Assembly (NCBI GenBank): GCA_014656015.1
Contig: BNBP01000040.1
Location: 1-64,000 of the forward strand
DNA length: 64,000 bases
Direction: 5' to 3'
DNA from: Streptomyces griseoaurantiacus
GTDB lineage: Bacteria > Actinomycetota > Actinomycetes > Streptomycetales > Streptomycetaceae
Under the pieces are notes generated by a model, which worked only from the letters and a program-made list of their open reading frames with translations, was not told where the DNA came from and searched no databases. Below are positions 55,265 through 64,000 of this stretch, piece after piece (the stretch's first letter is position 1; each line of letters begins with the position of its first letter). Position numbers and translations under genes: made by a program.

Positions 55265-55705
55265 ATGCTGACGCGAATCGACCACATCGGGATCGCCTGC
55301 CACGACCTCGACGCGACCGTCGAGTTCTACCGGGCCACGTACGGCTTCGAGGTGTTCCACACCGAGGTCAACGAGGAACAGGGGGTCCGCGAGGCCATGC
55401 TGCGGATCAACGGCACGGACGACGGCGGCGCCTCCTACCTGCAACTGCTCGAACCCGTCCGCGAGGACTCCACCGTCGCCAAGTGGCTGGCCAAAAATGG
55501 CGAGGGGGTGCACCACATCGCGTTCGGGACGGCGGACGTGGACACCGAGGCGTCGGACATCCGGGACAAGGGCGTACGCGTCCTGTACGAGGAGCCACGA
55601 CGCGGCTCCATGGGGTCGCGGATCACCTTCCTGCACCCGAAGGACTGTCATGGCGTACTGACAGAACTGGTCACTTCGGCGGCTGTTGAGTCGGCGGAGC
55701 ACTGA
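55265..55705 (+). CDS. mce: Methylmalonyl-CoA epimerase
   Basis: 146 aa from ATG 55265. Inverts (R)- to (S)-methylmalonyl-CoA. VOC fold with the metal-binding pattern of the family: MLTRIDHIGIACHDLDATVE (His), YLQLLEPVREDSTVAKWL (Gln/Glu) and GEGVHHIAFGTADVDT (His), DCHGVLTELV (Glu). Compare the less specific VOC gene at 37655. Divergent from thiolase; co-location with MeaB fits propionyl/methylmalonyl-CoA use for polyketide or odd-chain metabolism. Confidence 0.94.
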   Translation: MLTRIDHIGIACHDLDATVEFYRATYGFEVFHTEVNEEQGVREAMLRINGTDDGGASYLQLLEPVREDSTVAKWLAKNGEGVHHIAFGTADVDTEASDIRDKGVRVLYEEPRRGSMGSRITFLHPKDCHGVLTELVTSAAVESAEH

Positions 55706-55928
55706 CCGACGTACATAGGGGCCGGTAGGGTTGGGGGCGGTCGTGCCTCCCGCGCATCTGCGGGAGCGCGTGGCCGCTTGCCGGGGTCCGGGTTTCGGGG
55801 GACGAGCGTCGGGGCAGCAGCCCGTGCTCCGCCGTTGAATCTGACACCATTCCCCGGGGGCCCCGTTCGGCGGATGGACGGAGCTCGGTTGATCAAGCTT
55901 GCGACCAGGGGACGGATGGGACCGCGCA

Positions 55929-58900
55929 GTGCGGGGCTACGAACGCCAGGAGCGAGAGCCGGCGGCTGACGTCGACCACCTCTCTCGGTTCGAGGCCGAG
56001 ATGGAACGGCTGAAGACCGAGCGGGAAAAGGCGATCCAGCACGCCGAGGACCTCGGCTACCAGGTCGAGGTGCTGCGCGCCAAGCTGCACGAGGCGCGCC
56101 GCACGCTCATGTCCCGGCCCGCCTACGACGGGACGGACATCGGCTATCAGGCCGAGCAGATGCTCCGCAACGCCCAGGCGCAGGCCGACCAGCTGCGCAG
56201 CGAGGCGGAGCGGGAGCTGAGCCAGGCCCGCGCGCAGACCCAGCGCATCCTGCAGGAGCACGCCGAGCAGGCCGCGCGCCTCCAGGCGGAGCTGCACCAG
56301 GAGGCGGTCAACCGCCGCCAGCAGCTCGACCAGGAGCTGGCCGAGCGCCGGCAGACCGTCGAGTCGCACGTCAACGAGAACGTGGCCTGGGCCGAGCAGC
56401 TCCGCGCCCGCACCGAGTCGCAGGCCCGGCGGCTTCTCGACGAGTCCCGCGCCGAGGCCGAGCAGGCGCTGGCCGCCGCCCGCGCCGAGGCCGAGCGGAT
56501 CGCCGCCGAGGCGCGCCAGCGCCTCCAGGGCGACGCCGAGGCGGCCCGCGCGGAGGCCGACCAGATCCTGCGCAGGGCCCGCGCCGAGGCCGAGCGGCTG
56601 CTGAACGCCGCCTCCGCGCAGGCGCAGGAGGCCACCGACCACGCCGAGCAGCTCCGCAGCAGCACCGCGACCGAGTCCGACGCGGCCCGGCGCCAGGCCG
56701 CCGAGCTGAGCCGGGGCGCCGAGCAGCGGATGAGCGAGGCCGAGACGGCGCTGCGCGAGGCGCGCGCCGAGGCCGACAAGGTCGTCGCGGAGGCCAAGGA
56801 GGCCGCCGCGAAGGCGCTGGCGAGCGCGGAATCGGCCAATGAGCAGCGGACCCGCACGGCGAAGGAGCAGGTCGCCCGGCTGGTCGGCGAGGCCACCAAG
56901 GAGGCCGAGACCACCCGGGCGGAGGCCGAGCAGGTCGTCGCGGACGCCCGCACCGAGGCGGAGAAGATCGTCGCGGAGGCGGCGGAGAAGGCCCGCAGCA
57001 TCACGGCCGAGGAGACCGCCTCCCAGCTCGCCAAGACCGCCCGTACGGCGGAGGACGTGCTGAACAAGGCGTCCGAGGACGCCAAGGCGACCACCAAGGC
57101 CGCCGCCGAGGAGGCCGAGCGGATCCGCCGGGAGGCGGAGACCGAGGCGGACCGGCTGCGCGCCGAGGCGCACGACATCGCCGAGGAGCTCAAGGGCGCG
57201 GCGAAGGACGACACCAAGGAGTACCGGGCCAAGACGGTCGAGCTGCAGGAGGAGGCCCGCCGGCTGCGCGGCGAGGCCGAGCAGCTGCGGGCCGACGCGG
57301 TCGCCGAGGGCGAGAAGATCCGCGCCGAGGCCCGGCGGGAGGCCGTCCAGCAGATCGAGGAGGCGGCCAAGACCGCCGAGGAGCTGCTGGCCAAGGCCAA
57401 GGCGGACGCGGACGAGCTGCGGGCCACGGCGGCCACGGACAGCGAGAAGGTGCGCACCGAGGCCATCGAGCGGGCCGCCACACTGCGCCGGCAGGCCGAG
57501 GAGACCCTGGAGCGCACCCGCAAGGAGGCCGAGCGGCAGCGCGCCGAGGCCACCGAGCAGGCGGAGGCGCTCAAGGAGGACGCCGAGCGGGCCGCGCGCG
57601 AGCTGCGCGAGGAGACCGAGCGGGGCGTCGAGGCCCGCCGCGAGGAGGCCGCCGAGGAGCTGACGCGGCTCAAGGAGGAGGCCGAGCAGCGGGTCACCGC
57701 CGCCGAGCAGGCGCTGGGCGAGGCACGCCAGGAGGCGGAACGGCTGCGCCGCGAGGCCGTCGAGGAGACCGAGCGGCTGCGCACGGAGGCCGCCGAGCGG
57801 ATCCGTACGCTCCAGGCGCAGGCCGAGTCCGAGGCCGAGCGGCTGCGCGACGAGGCCGCGTCCGACGCCTCCGCCTCCCGCGCGGAGGGCGAGGCCGTCG
57901 CCGTACGGCTGCGCACGGAGGCCTCGGCGGAGGCCGAGCGGATCAAGACGGAGGCGCAGGACACCGCCGACCGGGTGCGGGCCGAGGCCCAGGCCGCGGC
58001 CGAGCGGCTCAACACGGAGGCCACCGAGACGCTGGCGGCCGCGCAGGAGGAGGCCGCCCGGCGCCGCCGCGAGGCCGAGGAACTGCTCGGCTCCGCCCGC
58101 CGGGAGGCCGACCAGGAGCGGGAGCGGGCCGGCGAGCAGAGCGAGGAGCTCCTCGCGGTGGCGCGGGCCCGCGTCGAGGAGGCGCAGGCCGAGGCCGAGC
58201 GCCTGGTGGAGGAGGCGGACCGGCGGGCCACCGAGATGGTCACCGCCGCCGAGCAGACCGCCCAGCAGGTGCGCGACGCGGTCGCGGGGCTGCACGAGCA
58301 GGCGCAGGAGGAGATCGCCGGGCTGCGCAGTGCCGCCGAGCACGCGGCCGAGCGCACGCGGCGGGAGGCCGAGGAGGAGTCCGACCGGGTCCGCGCCGAC
58401 GCCTACGCCGAGCGGGAGCGGGCCGCCGAGGACGCGAGCCGGCTGCGCCGGGAGGCGGCGGAGGAGCGCGAGACGGCCGCCTCGCTGGCTGAGCGCACGC
58501 TCGCCGAGGCGGCCGCCGAGTCGGAGCGGGTGCGCGCGGAGGCCGCGGACCACGCCCAGCGGGTGCGGACCGAGGCCTCGGACGCCATCGCGGGCGCGGA
58601 GCAGGACGCCTCGCGGACCCGCGCGGAGGCGCGGGAGGACGCCAACCGCATGCGCTCGGACGCGGCGACGCAGGCGGACACCCTCATCACCGAGGCGCGC
58701 GCGGAGGCCGAGCGGCTCACCACGGAAACCAACGCCGAGGCCGAGCGGGTCCTCGGCGAGACGAACGCCGAGGCGGAGCGGGTGCGGACGGAGTCCGTGG
58801 CCCGGGCCGAGCGGCTGGTCGGGGAGGCCACCGAGGAGGCGGAGCGGCTGCGGGCCGAGGCCGCCGAGACGGTCGGCTCGGCCCAGCAGCACGCGGAGCG

Positions 58901-59774
58901 GATGCGGGCCGAGGCGGAGCGGGTCACCACCGAGGCGCGCGAGGAGGCCGAGCGGACGCTGGACGAGGCCCGCAAGGAGGCCAACAAGCGGCGTTCGGAG
59001 GCGGCCGAGCAGGTCGACACCCTCATCACGGAGACGGCCGCGGAGGCCGACAAGCTCCTCGCGGACGCCCAGCGGAACGCGCAGCGCACCACGGCGGACG
59101 CCGAGAGCCAGGCCGACAGCATGGTGGGCGCCGCCCGTACGGAGGCCGACCGGCTGGTCTCGGAGGCGACCATCGAGGGCAACGGCCTGGTGGAGCGCGC
59201 CCGCGCGGACGCCGACGAGCTGCTGGTGGGCGCGCGCCGGGACGCGACGGCCATAAGGGAGCGGGCGGAGGAGCTGCGCGAGCGCATCACCACTGAGATC
59301 GAGGAGCTGCACGAGCGGGCGCGGCGCGAGTCGGCCGAGGCGATGAAGTCGGCCGGCGAGCGGTGCGACGCGCTGGTGAAGGCGGCCGAGGAGCAGCTCG
59401 CCGAGGCCCGGGAGAAGGCCAAGGAGCTGATGTCGGAGGCCAACTCCGAGGCGAGCAAGGTGCGCATCGCCGCCGTGAAGAAGGCCGAGGGGCTGCTCAA
59501 GGAGGCCGAGCAGAAGAAGACCTCGCTGGTCGCCGAGGCGGAGGCGATCAAGGCCGAGGCGATCCGCGAGGCGCGGCAGGCGGTCGAGGAGGGCAAGCGG
59601 GAGCTGGAGATCCTGGTGCGCAGGCGGCAGGACATCAACGCCGAGATCTCCCGTGTGCAGGACGTGCTGGAGGCGCTGGAGTCCTTCGAGGCGCCGGGTG
59701 GCGGCAAGGAGAACGGCGTCAAGACGGCTGCGGTGGTCGGTCCTCGTTCGGTTGGCAAGGCGTCAGAGGGGTAG
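55929..59774 (+). CDS. scy: Scy, giant coiled-coil polarity scaffold
   Basis: 1281 aa from GTG 55929, giving the N-terminus V-R-GYERQEREPAADVDHLSR typical of Scy. Residues 1-70 hold a DivIVA-like short coiled coil (LGYQVEVLRAKLHEARRTL). The remaining ~1200 residues are one nearly unbroken Ala/Glu/Arg coiled coil with repeats of the type AEAERxxxEA, almost no Pro or aromatic residues, and a C-terminal ILVRRRQDINAEISRVQDVL also seen in FilP. Scy is known to assemble with DivIVA and FilP at hyphal tips and to set branching. filP follows after 182 bp. Confidence 0.95.
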   Translation: MRGYERQEREPAADVDHLSRFEAEMERLKTEREKAIQHAEDLGYQVEVLRAKLHEARRTLMSRPAYDGTDIGYQAEQMLRNAQAQADQLRSEAERELSQARAQTQRILQEHAEQAARLQAELHQEAVNRRQQLDQELAERRQTVESHVNENVAWAEQLRARTESQARRLLDESRAEAEQALAAARAEAERIAAEARQRLQGDAEAARAEADQILRRARAEAERLLNAASAQAQEATDHAEQLRSSTATESDAARRQAAELSRGAEQRMSEAETALREARAEADKVVAEAKEAAAKALASAESANEQRTRTAKEQVARLVGEATKEAETTRAEAEQVVADARTEAEKIVAEAAEKARSITAEETASQLAKTARTAEDVLNKASEDAKATTKAAAEEAERIRREAETEADRLRAEAHDIAEELKGAAKDDTKEYRAKTVELQEEARRLRGEAEQLRADAVAEGEKIRAEARREAVQQIEEAAKTAEELLAKAKADADELRATAATDSEKVRTEAIERAATLRRQAEETLERTRKEAERQRAEATEQAEALKEDAERAARELREETERGVEARREEAAEELTRLKEEAEQRVTAAEQALGEARQEAERLRREAVEETERLRTEAAERIRTLQAQAESEAERLRDEAASDASASRAEGEAVAVRLRTEASAEAERIKTEAQDTADRVRAEAQAAAERLNTEATETLAAAQEEAARRRREAEELLGSARREADQERERAGEQSEELLAVARARVEEAQAEAERLVEEADRRATEMVTAAEQTAQQVRDAVAGLHEQAQEEIAGLRSAAEHAAERTRREAEEESDRVRADAYAERERAAEDASRLRREAAEERETAASLAERTLAEAAAESERVRAEAADHAQRVRTEASDAIAGAEQDASRTRAEAREDANRMRSDAATQADTLITEARAEAERLTTETNAEAERVLGETNAEAERVRTESVARAERLVGEATEEAERLRAEAAETVGSAQQHAERMRAEAERVTTEAREEAERTLDEARKEANKRRSEAAEQVDTLITETAAEADKLLADAQRNAQRTTADAESQADSMVGAARTEADRLVSEATIEGNGLVERARADADELLVGARRDATAIRERAEELRERITTEIEELHERARRESAEAMKSAGERCDALVKAAEEQLAEAREKAKELMSEANSEASKVRIAAVKKAEGLLKEAEQKKTSLVAEAEAIKAEAIREARQAVEEGKRELEILVRRRQDINAEISRVQDVLEALESFEAPGGGKENGVKTAAVVGPRSVGKASEG

Positions 59775-59902
59775 CCGGGGCGGCACATTCCGTACTCGAC
59801 GGGGCGTAACGTGCCGGGGCCTGCAAGGGATCCGGCGGTCAGCCACCCGAAAGAGGTGTCATTCTCCAGATCAAACACGTATCCGCTCGATGACACACCG
59901 CT

Positions 59903-59916
59903 TAGGCGCCTAGGAT
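59903..59916 (+). promoter_or_regulatory. filP promoter element overlapping a palindrome
   Basis: TAGGCGCCTA (59903-59912) is a perfect 10-bp palindrome overlapping TAGGAT (59911-59916), a good -10 for filP located 41 bp upstream of its ATG. Suggests filP has its own regulated promoter apart from scy. Confidence 0.5.
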
Positions 59917-59956
59917 TCCCTCTATCACCTCACCGGTCTCTTTCGACAGGAACCCC

Positions 59957-60892
59957 ATGAGCGACACTTCCCCCTACGGCTTCGAGCTTGTGCGGCGTGG
60001 GTACGACCGCGCTCAGGTGGACGAACGCATCTCCAAGCTCGTCTCCGACCGTGACAGCGCGCTGGCCCGCATCACCGCACTGGAAAAGCGCATCGAGGAG
60101 CTCCACCTCGAGACGCAGAACGCCCAGGCCCAGGTCACCGACGCCGAGCCGTCGTACGCCGGTCTCGGTGCGCGCGTCGAGAAGATCCTGCGTCTCGCCG
60201 AGGAAGAGGCGAAGGACCTGCGCGAGGAGGCCCGGCGCGCCGCCGAGCAGCACCGCGAGCTCGCCGAGTCGGCGGCTCAGCAGGTGCGCAACGACGCGGA
60301 GTCGTTCGCCGCCGAGCGCAAGTCCAAGGCCGAGGACGAGGGCGTCCGGATCGTCGAGAAGGCCAAGAGCGACGCCTCCCAGCTGCGCGCCGAGGCCCAG
60401 AAGGACGCGCAGTCCAAGCGCGAGGAGGCGGACGCCCTCTTCGAGGAGACGCGCGCCAAGGCCGCGCAGGCCGCCGCCGACTTCGAGACGAACCTGGCCA
60501 AGCGCCGCGAGCAGTCCGAGCGTGACCTGGCCTCGCGTCAGGCCAAGGCCGAGAAGCGCCTCGCGGAGATCGAGCACCGCGCGGAGCAGCTCCGTCTGGA
60601 GGCGGAGAAGCTGCGCACGGACGCCGAGCGCCGCGCCCGCCAGACGGTGGAGACGGCTCAGCGCCAGGCCGAGGACATCGTGGCCGACGCCAACGCCAAG
60701 GCCGACCGGATCCGTTCGGAATCCGAGCGCGAGCTGGCCGCCCTCACCAACCGCCGCGACTCGATCAACGCGCAGCTCACCAACGTGCGCGAGATGCTGG
60801 CGACGCTCACGGGTGCCGCGGTGGCCGCCGCCGGTTCCCCGTCCGAGGACGAGTCCATCTCCCGCGGGGTGCCCGCCCAGCAGACCCGGTAG
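59957..60892 (+). CDS. filP: FilP, intermediate-filament-like coiled-coil protein
   Basis: 311 aa from ATG 59957 with ACAGGAA upstream. N-terminal DivIVA-like segment YGFELVRRGYDRAQVDERIS (residues 7-26), a short coil, then a long Ala/Glu/Arg/Lys rod (about 80-280) and a C-terminal TNRRDSINAQLTNVREMLAT similar to the Scy end. FilP forms filaments that give rigidity to Streptomyces hyphae and interacts with DivIVA and Scy. The length matches the known protein. Confidence 0.95.
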   Translation: MSDTSPYGFELVRRGYDRAQVDERISKLVSDRDSALARITALEKRIEELHLETQNAQAQVTDAEPSYAGLGARVEKILRLAEEEAKDLREEARRAAEQHRELAESAAQQVRNDAESFAAERKSKAEDEGVRIVEKAKSDASQLRAEAQKDAQSKREEADALFEETRAKAAQAAADFETNLAKRREQSERDLASRQAKAEKRLAEIEHRAEQLRLEAEKLRTDAERRARQTVETAQRQAEDIVADANAKADRIRSESERELAALTNRRDSINAQLTNVREMLATLTGAAVAAAGSPSEDESISRGVPAQQTR

Positions 60893-61024
60893 GGCTCCGG
60901 CGCCCGGGCCCACCGGCCCCGGCTGTCACGGGAGAGCGCGGAAGGTCTCCCCTTTCGCACGGTGCGGGAAGTCCTTCGTCACTTCGGGTGGCGGAGGGCT
61001 TCCCGCCGTTCTAGCGTGGCACGC

Positions 61025-61987
61025 ATGATCGAGCTCGAGGGCCTGACCAAGCGCTACGGCGAGAAACTGGCGGTGGACCACCTCACCTTCACGGTCCGCC
61101 CCGGTGTGGTCACCGGCTTCCTCGGCCCCAACGGCGCCGGCAAGTCCACCACCATGCGGATGATGCTCGGTCTCGACCGCCCCACCGAGGGCCACGTCCG
61201 CATCGACGGGCAGCGCTACGAGGACCTGACGGACCCGCTGAAGTACATCGGCGCCCTCCTCGACGCCAAGGCCATGCACGGCGGCCGCAGCGCCCACAAC
61301 CACCTGCTGTGCCTGGCCCAGAGCAACGGCATCCCCGCCTCCCGCGTCCGCGAGGTCCTGGACACGGTCGGGCTCACCTCCGTCGCCCGCAAGAAGGCCA
61401 AGGGGTTCTCGCTGGGCATGGGACAGCGCCTGGGCATCGCCGGCGCCCTCCTCGGCGACCCGCGGATCCTGATGTTCGACGAACCGGTCAACGGCCTCGA
61501 CCCCGAGGGCATCCACTGGATCCGCACCCTGATGAAGTCCCTCGCCTCACAGGGCCGTACGGTCTTCGTCTCCTCCCACCTGATGAGCGAGATGGCACTC
61601 ACCGCCGACCACCTCGTGGTCATCGGCCAGGGGCGGCTGCTCGCCGACACCACGATGGCGGACTTCATCGCGCGCAATTCCCGCGCCTTCGTACGGGTCC
61701 GCTCCCCCCAGTACGAGCAGCTCCGCGACGCACTGCACCAGGCGGGGATCACCGTCGTCGAGGCGGGCGGCGGGGCGCTGGAGGTCGACGGGGACATGGC
61801 CGAGCCCATCGGCGAGCTGGCCGCGCGGCACCATCTCGTGCTGCACGAGCTGAGTCCCCGGCAGGCCTCGCTGGAGGAGGCGTTCATGCGGTTGACCGCC
61901 GAGTCCGTGGAGTACCACGCGCACTCCGGGCCCGCCCCGGACCGCGAGTGGCGCGGGGACCTGGAGCACGGGAAGAAGGTGGGCTGA
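61025..61987 (+). CDS. ABC transporter ATP-binding protein (first of two)
   Basis: 320 aa from ATG 61025; TAGCGT about 7 nt upstream may be a -10, so the message may be nearly leaderless. Walker A GFLGPNGAGKSTTMRMML (about 33-50), signature GFSLGMGQRLGIAGALL, Walker B ILMFDEPVNGLDPEGI, H-loop VFVSSHLMSEM. The C-terminal ~100 residues form the extra domain seen in drug/antibiotic-type exporters (DrrA/BcrA-like). The permease follows after 2 bp. Substrate unknown. Confidence 0.9.
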   Translation: MIELEGLTKRYGEKLAVDHLTFTVRPGVVTGFLGPNGAGKSTTMRMMLGLDRPTEGHVRIDGQRYEDLTDPLKYIGALLDAKAMHGGRSAHNHLLCLAQSNGIPASRVREVLDTVGLTSVARKKAKGFSLGMGQRLGIAGALLGDPRILMFDEPVNGLDPEGIHWIRTLMKSLASQGRTVFVSSHLMSEMALTADHLVVIGQGRLLADTTMADFIARNSRAFVRVRSPQYEQLRDALHQAGITVVEAGGGALEVDGDMAEPIGELAARHHLVLHELSPRQASLEEAFMRLTAESVEYHAHSGPAPDREWRGDLEHGKKVG

Positions 61988-61989
61988 CG

Positions 61990-62760
61990 ATGGCGGCGAG
62001 CCAGGTCATCCGTTCCGAGTGGACGAAGATCCGCTCGGTGGCGTCCACCGTGTGGACGCTCTCGCTGGCGGTGGTGGTCACCGTCGCGCTCGGCATGCTC
62101 ATCTCGGCGCTGTCCCGGCACGAGTTCGGCGATCTGAGCCGCAGCGACCGGGCCACCTTCGACCCCACGTTCGTCAGCTTCGCGGGGATGACGCTCGGCC
62201 AGCTCGCGATGATCGTGTTCGGTGTGCTCGTGGTGTCCAACGAGTACAGCACCGGAATGATCCGCACCTCGCTGGCGGCGGTGCCGCGGCGGGCGACCTT
62301 CCTGTTCAGCAAGATCGGGGTGGCGACCGCGCTCGCCCTGCTGGTCGGGATGGTGACGAGCTTCCTCGCGTTCTTCCTCGGCCAGGTGATGCTGGGACCG
62401 CACCGGACGTCGCTGGGCGAACCGGGGGTGCTGCGCGCGGTGTTCGGCGGCGGGCTCTACATGACGCTGATCGCGATGTTCTCGATGGGAGTGGCCGCGA
62501 TGCTGCGCTCCCCGATGCTGTCGCTGGGCATCCTGATGCCGTTCTTCTTCCTGATCTCGAACATCCTGGGGAACGTCTCGGTGACGAAGAAGGTCGGCCA
62601 GTTCCTGCCCGACCAGGCGGGCAGCCGCATCATGCAGGTGGTGCCGCGCCTCGACGACGACACCCCGTACGGTCCGTGGGGCGGTCTCGGCATCATGCTC
62701 CTGTGGGTCGTGGCGGCCCTGGTGGGCGGCTACGCGGTGCTGCGCCGCCGGGACGCGTGA
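61990..62760 (+). CDS. ABC-2-type permease
   Basis: 256 aa from ATG 61990. Six membrane helices: VWTLSLAVVVTVALGMLISA, FVSFAGMTLGQLAMIVFGVL, GVATALALLVGMVTSFLAFF, GGGLYMTLIAMFSMGVAAML, LGILMPFFFLISNILGNV, and GLGIMLLWVVAALVGGYAVL. The motif VVSNEYSTGMIRTSLAAVPRR in the first cytosolic loop (core EYSTGMIRTSL) is typical of the ABC2_membrane_2/NatB group. Pairs with the ATPase encoded 2 bp upstream. Confidence 0.9.
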   Translation: MAASQVIRSEWTKIRSVASTVWTLSLAVVVTVALGMLISALSRHEFGDLSRSDRATFDPTFVSFAGMTLGQLAMIVFGVLVVSNEYSTGMIRTSLAAVPRRATFLFSKIGVATALALLVGMVTSFLAFFLGQVMLGPHRTSLGEPGVLRAVFGGGLYMTLIAMFSMGVAAMLRSPMLSLGILMPFFFLISNILGNVSVTKKVGQFLPDQAGSRIMQVVPRLDDDTPYGPWGGLGIMLLWVVAALVGGYAVLRRRDA

Positions 62761-62905
62761 GGGGCACCTCGCGTTGCCCCGGGGGGCAAGGTGTTCCCGA
62801 ACCGTTGTCACCGGGCGGGAACTGTCAGTGGCCCGATATTCTCCTAACCCTTACGGGGGGCGTCCGCCCCGACGTACGTCCTGATCCTGTCGATGGGTGC
62901 GGAGA

Positions 62906-64000
62906 ATGATCGAGGCAGTCGGCCTGACCAAGCGCTACGGCGACAAGACGGCCGTGTACAACCTTTCCTTCCAGGTCCGGCCGGGCATGGTGACCGGCTT
63001 CCTCGGTCCGAACGGCTCCGGCAAGTCCACCACCATGCGCATGATCCTCGGTCTGGACAACCCCACCGCGGGCCACGTCACCATCGGCGGCCACCCCTAC
63101 CGCAGGCTCCCCAGCGCCGCCCGGCACGTCGGCGCCCTGCTGGACGCCAAGGCCGTGCACGGCGGCCGCAGCGCCCGCAACCACCTCCTCAGCCTCGCGC
63201 AGCTCTCCGGCATCCCGCAGCGCCGCGTCGACGAGGTGCTCGGCGTCGTCGGCCTGCAGGACGTGGCCAGGCGCCGCTCCAAGGGCTTCTCGCTCGGCAT
63301 GGGCCAGCGCCTCGGCATCGCCGCCGCGCTCCTCGGCGACCCCCAGGTGCTGCTCTTCGACGAGCCGGTCAACGGCCTCGACCCCGAGGGCATCCTCTGG
63401 GTGCGGAACCTGATGAAGTCCCTCGCGGCGGAGGGCCGTACGGTCTTCGTCTCCTCCCACCTGATGAGCGAGATGGCGCTCACCGCCGACCACCTCATCG
63501 TCATCGGCCGCGGGCAGCTCCTCGCCGACATGAGCGTGCGGGACTTCATCTCCGCCAACTCCGCCGACTTCGCCCGGGTCCGCACCCCCGAGGGCGAGCA
63601 GCAGCGGGAGAAGCTGACCTCGGCGCTGACCGAGGCGGGCGGACACGTCCTGCCGGAGCTGGACGGCGCGCTGCGGGTGACCGGGCTGCCCCTGCCCCGG
63701 ATCAGCGAGCTCGCGCACTCCGCCGACGTACGGCTGTGGGAGCTCTCCCCGCACCAGGCCTCGCTGGAGGAGGCGTACATGCGGATGACGCAGGGCGCCG
63801 TCGACTACCGCTCGACCACCGACCAGAAGGCCGGGTTCGCGCAGCCGCCGGCGCCCGGGGCGCAGCCGCCTACGCCGGTGCCGGGGCAGGGCCAGCCGGG
63901 CTGGTACGCCCCGCCGCCGCCCCAGCAGTTCGGCCCCGGACCGCAGGGCGCGCCCGCGGCGGCCCCGCACGGCGCCCCGGCCAACCCGTACGCCCAGCCG
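62906..64000 (+). CDS. ABC transporter ATP-binding protein (second), 3' truncated by window end
   Basis: At least 365 aa from ATG 62906; GGAGA abuts the ATG too closely to be a normal ribosome site, so a leaderless or otherwise initiated message is possible. Walker A GFLGPNGSGKSTTMRMIL, signature GFSLGMGQRLGIAAALL, Walker B VLLFDEPVNGLDPEGI, H-loop VFVSSHLMSEM: very close to the first ATPase, so a recent duplicate. After about residue 300 comes a Pro/Gly/Gln-rich tail (GFAQPPAPGAQPPTPVPGQG, WYAPPPPQQFGPG) not present in the first copy; it runs past the window. A second permease is expected downstream. Confidence 0.88.
   Translation, partial: MIEAVGLTKRYGDKTAVYNLSFQVRPGMVTGFLGPNGSGKSTTMRMILGLDNPTAGHVTIGGHPYRRLPSAARHVGALLDAKAVHGGRSARNHLLSLAQLSGIPQRRVDEVLGVVGLQDVARRRSKGFSLGMGQRLGIAAALLGDPQVLLFDEPVNGLDPEGILWVRNLMKSLAAEGRTVFVSSHLMSEMALTADHLIVIGRGQLLADMSVRDFISANSADFARVRTPEGEQQREKLTSALTEAGGHVLPELDGALRVTGLPLPRISELAHSADVRLWELSPHQASLEEAYMRMTQGAVDYRSTTDQKAGFAQPPAPGAQPPTPVPGQGQPGWYAPPPPQQFGPGPQGAPAAAPHGAPANPYAQP

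Noticed and set aside
55893..59312. Minus-strand ORF of about 1139 codons across scy
   Set aside because: Shadow of the repetitive AEAER-type codons; it is a Leu/Gly/Arg repeat with no start signals.
62774..62789. TTGCCCC-GG-GGGGCAA palindrome after the ABC permease
   Set aside because: The two-base loop leaves a weak hairpin; it may be a terminator or operator, but evidence is too thin to annotate.

Overview
The window is about 72-74% GC. It has GTG and TTG starts, dense 4-bp start/stop overlaps and many small regulators, and it encodes Scy and FilP, the cytoskeletal polarity proteins of Streptomyces. It is therefore a Streptomyces chromosome core segment. From memory the gene order follows the S. 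coelicolor SCO5442-to-SCO5394 neighbourhood (treS-pep2-glgB, pfkA2-pta-ackA-pyk2, icmA, thiolase-mce-scy-filP), but I could not run an alignment. I see no prophage, IS element, CRISPR array, tRNA or rRNA.

1-4.6 kb: GlgE-pathway glucan genes, with the 3' end of trehalose synthase, maltokinase, and a branching enzyme carrying a Lys/Ala-rich tail. 4.6-10 kb: a small secreted protein, a decayed SDR remnant beside an MmyB-type regulator, a SUKH-like protein, a membrane protein and the RNA-polymerase-recycling helicase HelD. 10-11 kb: a candidate small RNA between helD and a MerR-thioredoxin operon. 11.2-15.9 kb: a C4-dicarboxylate carrier divergent from its CitA/DcuS-type two-component system, then an orphan ArpA-like (gamma-butyrolactone receptor type) regulator. 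16.4-17.2 kb: a HAD phosphatase.

17.4-25.9 kb: a compact operon of a Cys/His-cluster protein, a VWA protein, a MoxR-type AAA+ ATPase and a large DUF5682-like protein, closed by a strong terminator and followed by an HTH regulator. It resembles E. coli yehQ-yehP-yehL-yehM and is the best candidate for a poorly described system. 25.9-32.2 kb: glycolytic and acetate-overflow enzymes (Pfk, Pta, AckA, Pyk). 32.3-35.1 kb: a DUF6230 / DUF6114 / low-complexity secreted-protein operon, preceded by a gap with three palindromes sharing TTACT/AGTAA half-sites. 35.7-41 kb: a thioredoxin-TPR co-chaperone, TetR, VOC and MmyB-type proteins, and isobutyryl-CoA mutase large subunit (F80/Q198 signature) under a 24-bp palindromic operator with the same half-sites. 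41-48.2 kb: two DUF3817 proteins, MarR/ArsR regulators, an MFS transporter, an MTH1187-family protein and three tandem AIM24 genes.

48.3-51.4 kb: an OmpR two-component system plus a secreted PepSY protein. The sensor and the PepSY protein share unusual Asp/Arg/His-rich segments. 51.4-55.7 kb: TetR, alpha/beta hydrolase, MeaB, thiolase and methylmalonyl-CoA epimerase, linking to short-chain acyl-CoA metabolism together with IcmA. 55.9-60.9 kb: Scy and FilP. 61.0 kb to the end: ABC ATPase, permease and a second ATPase that runs off the window.
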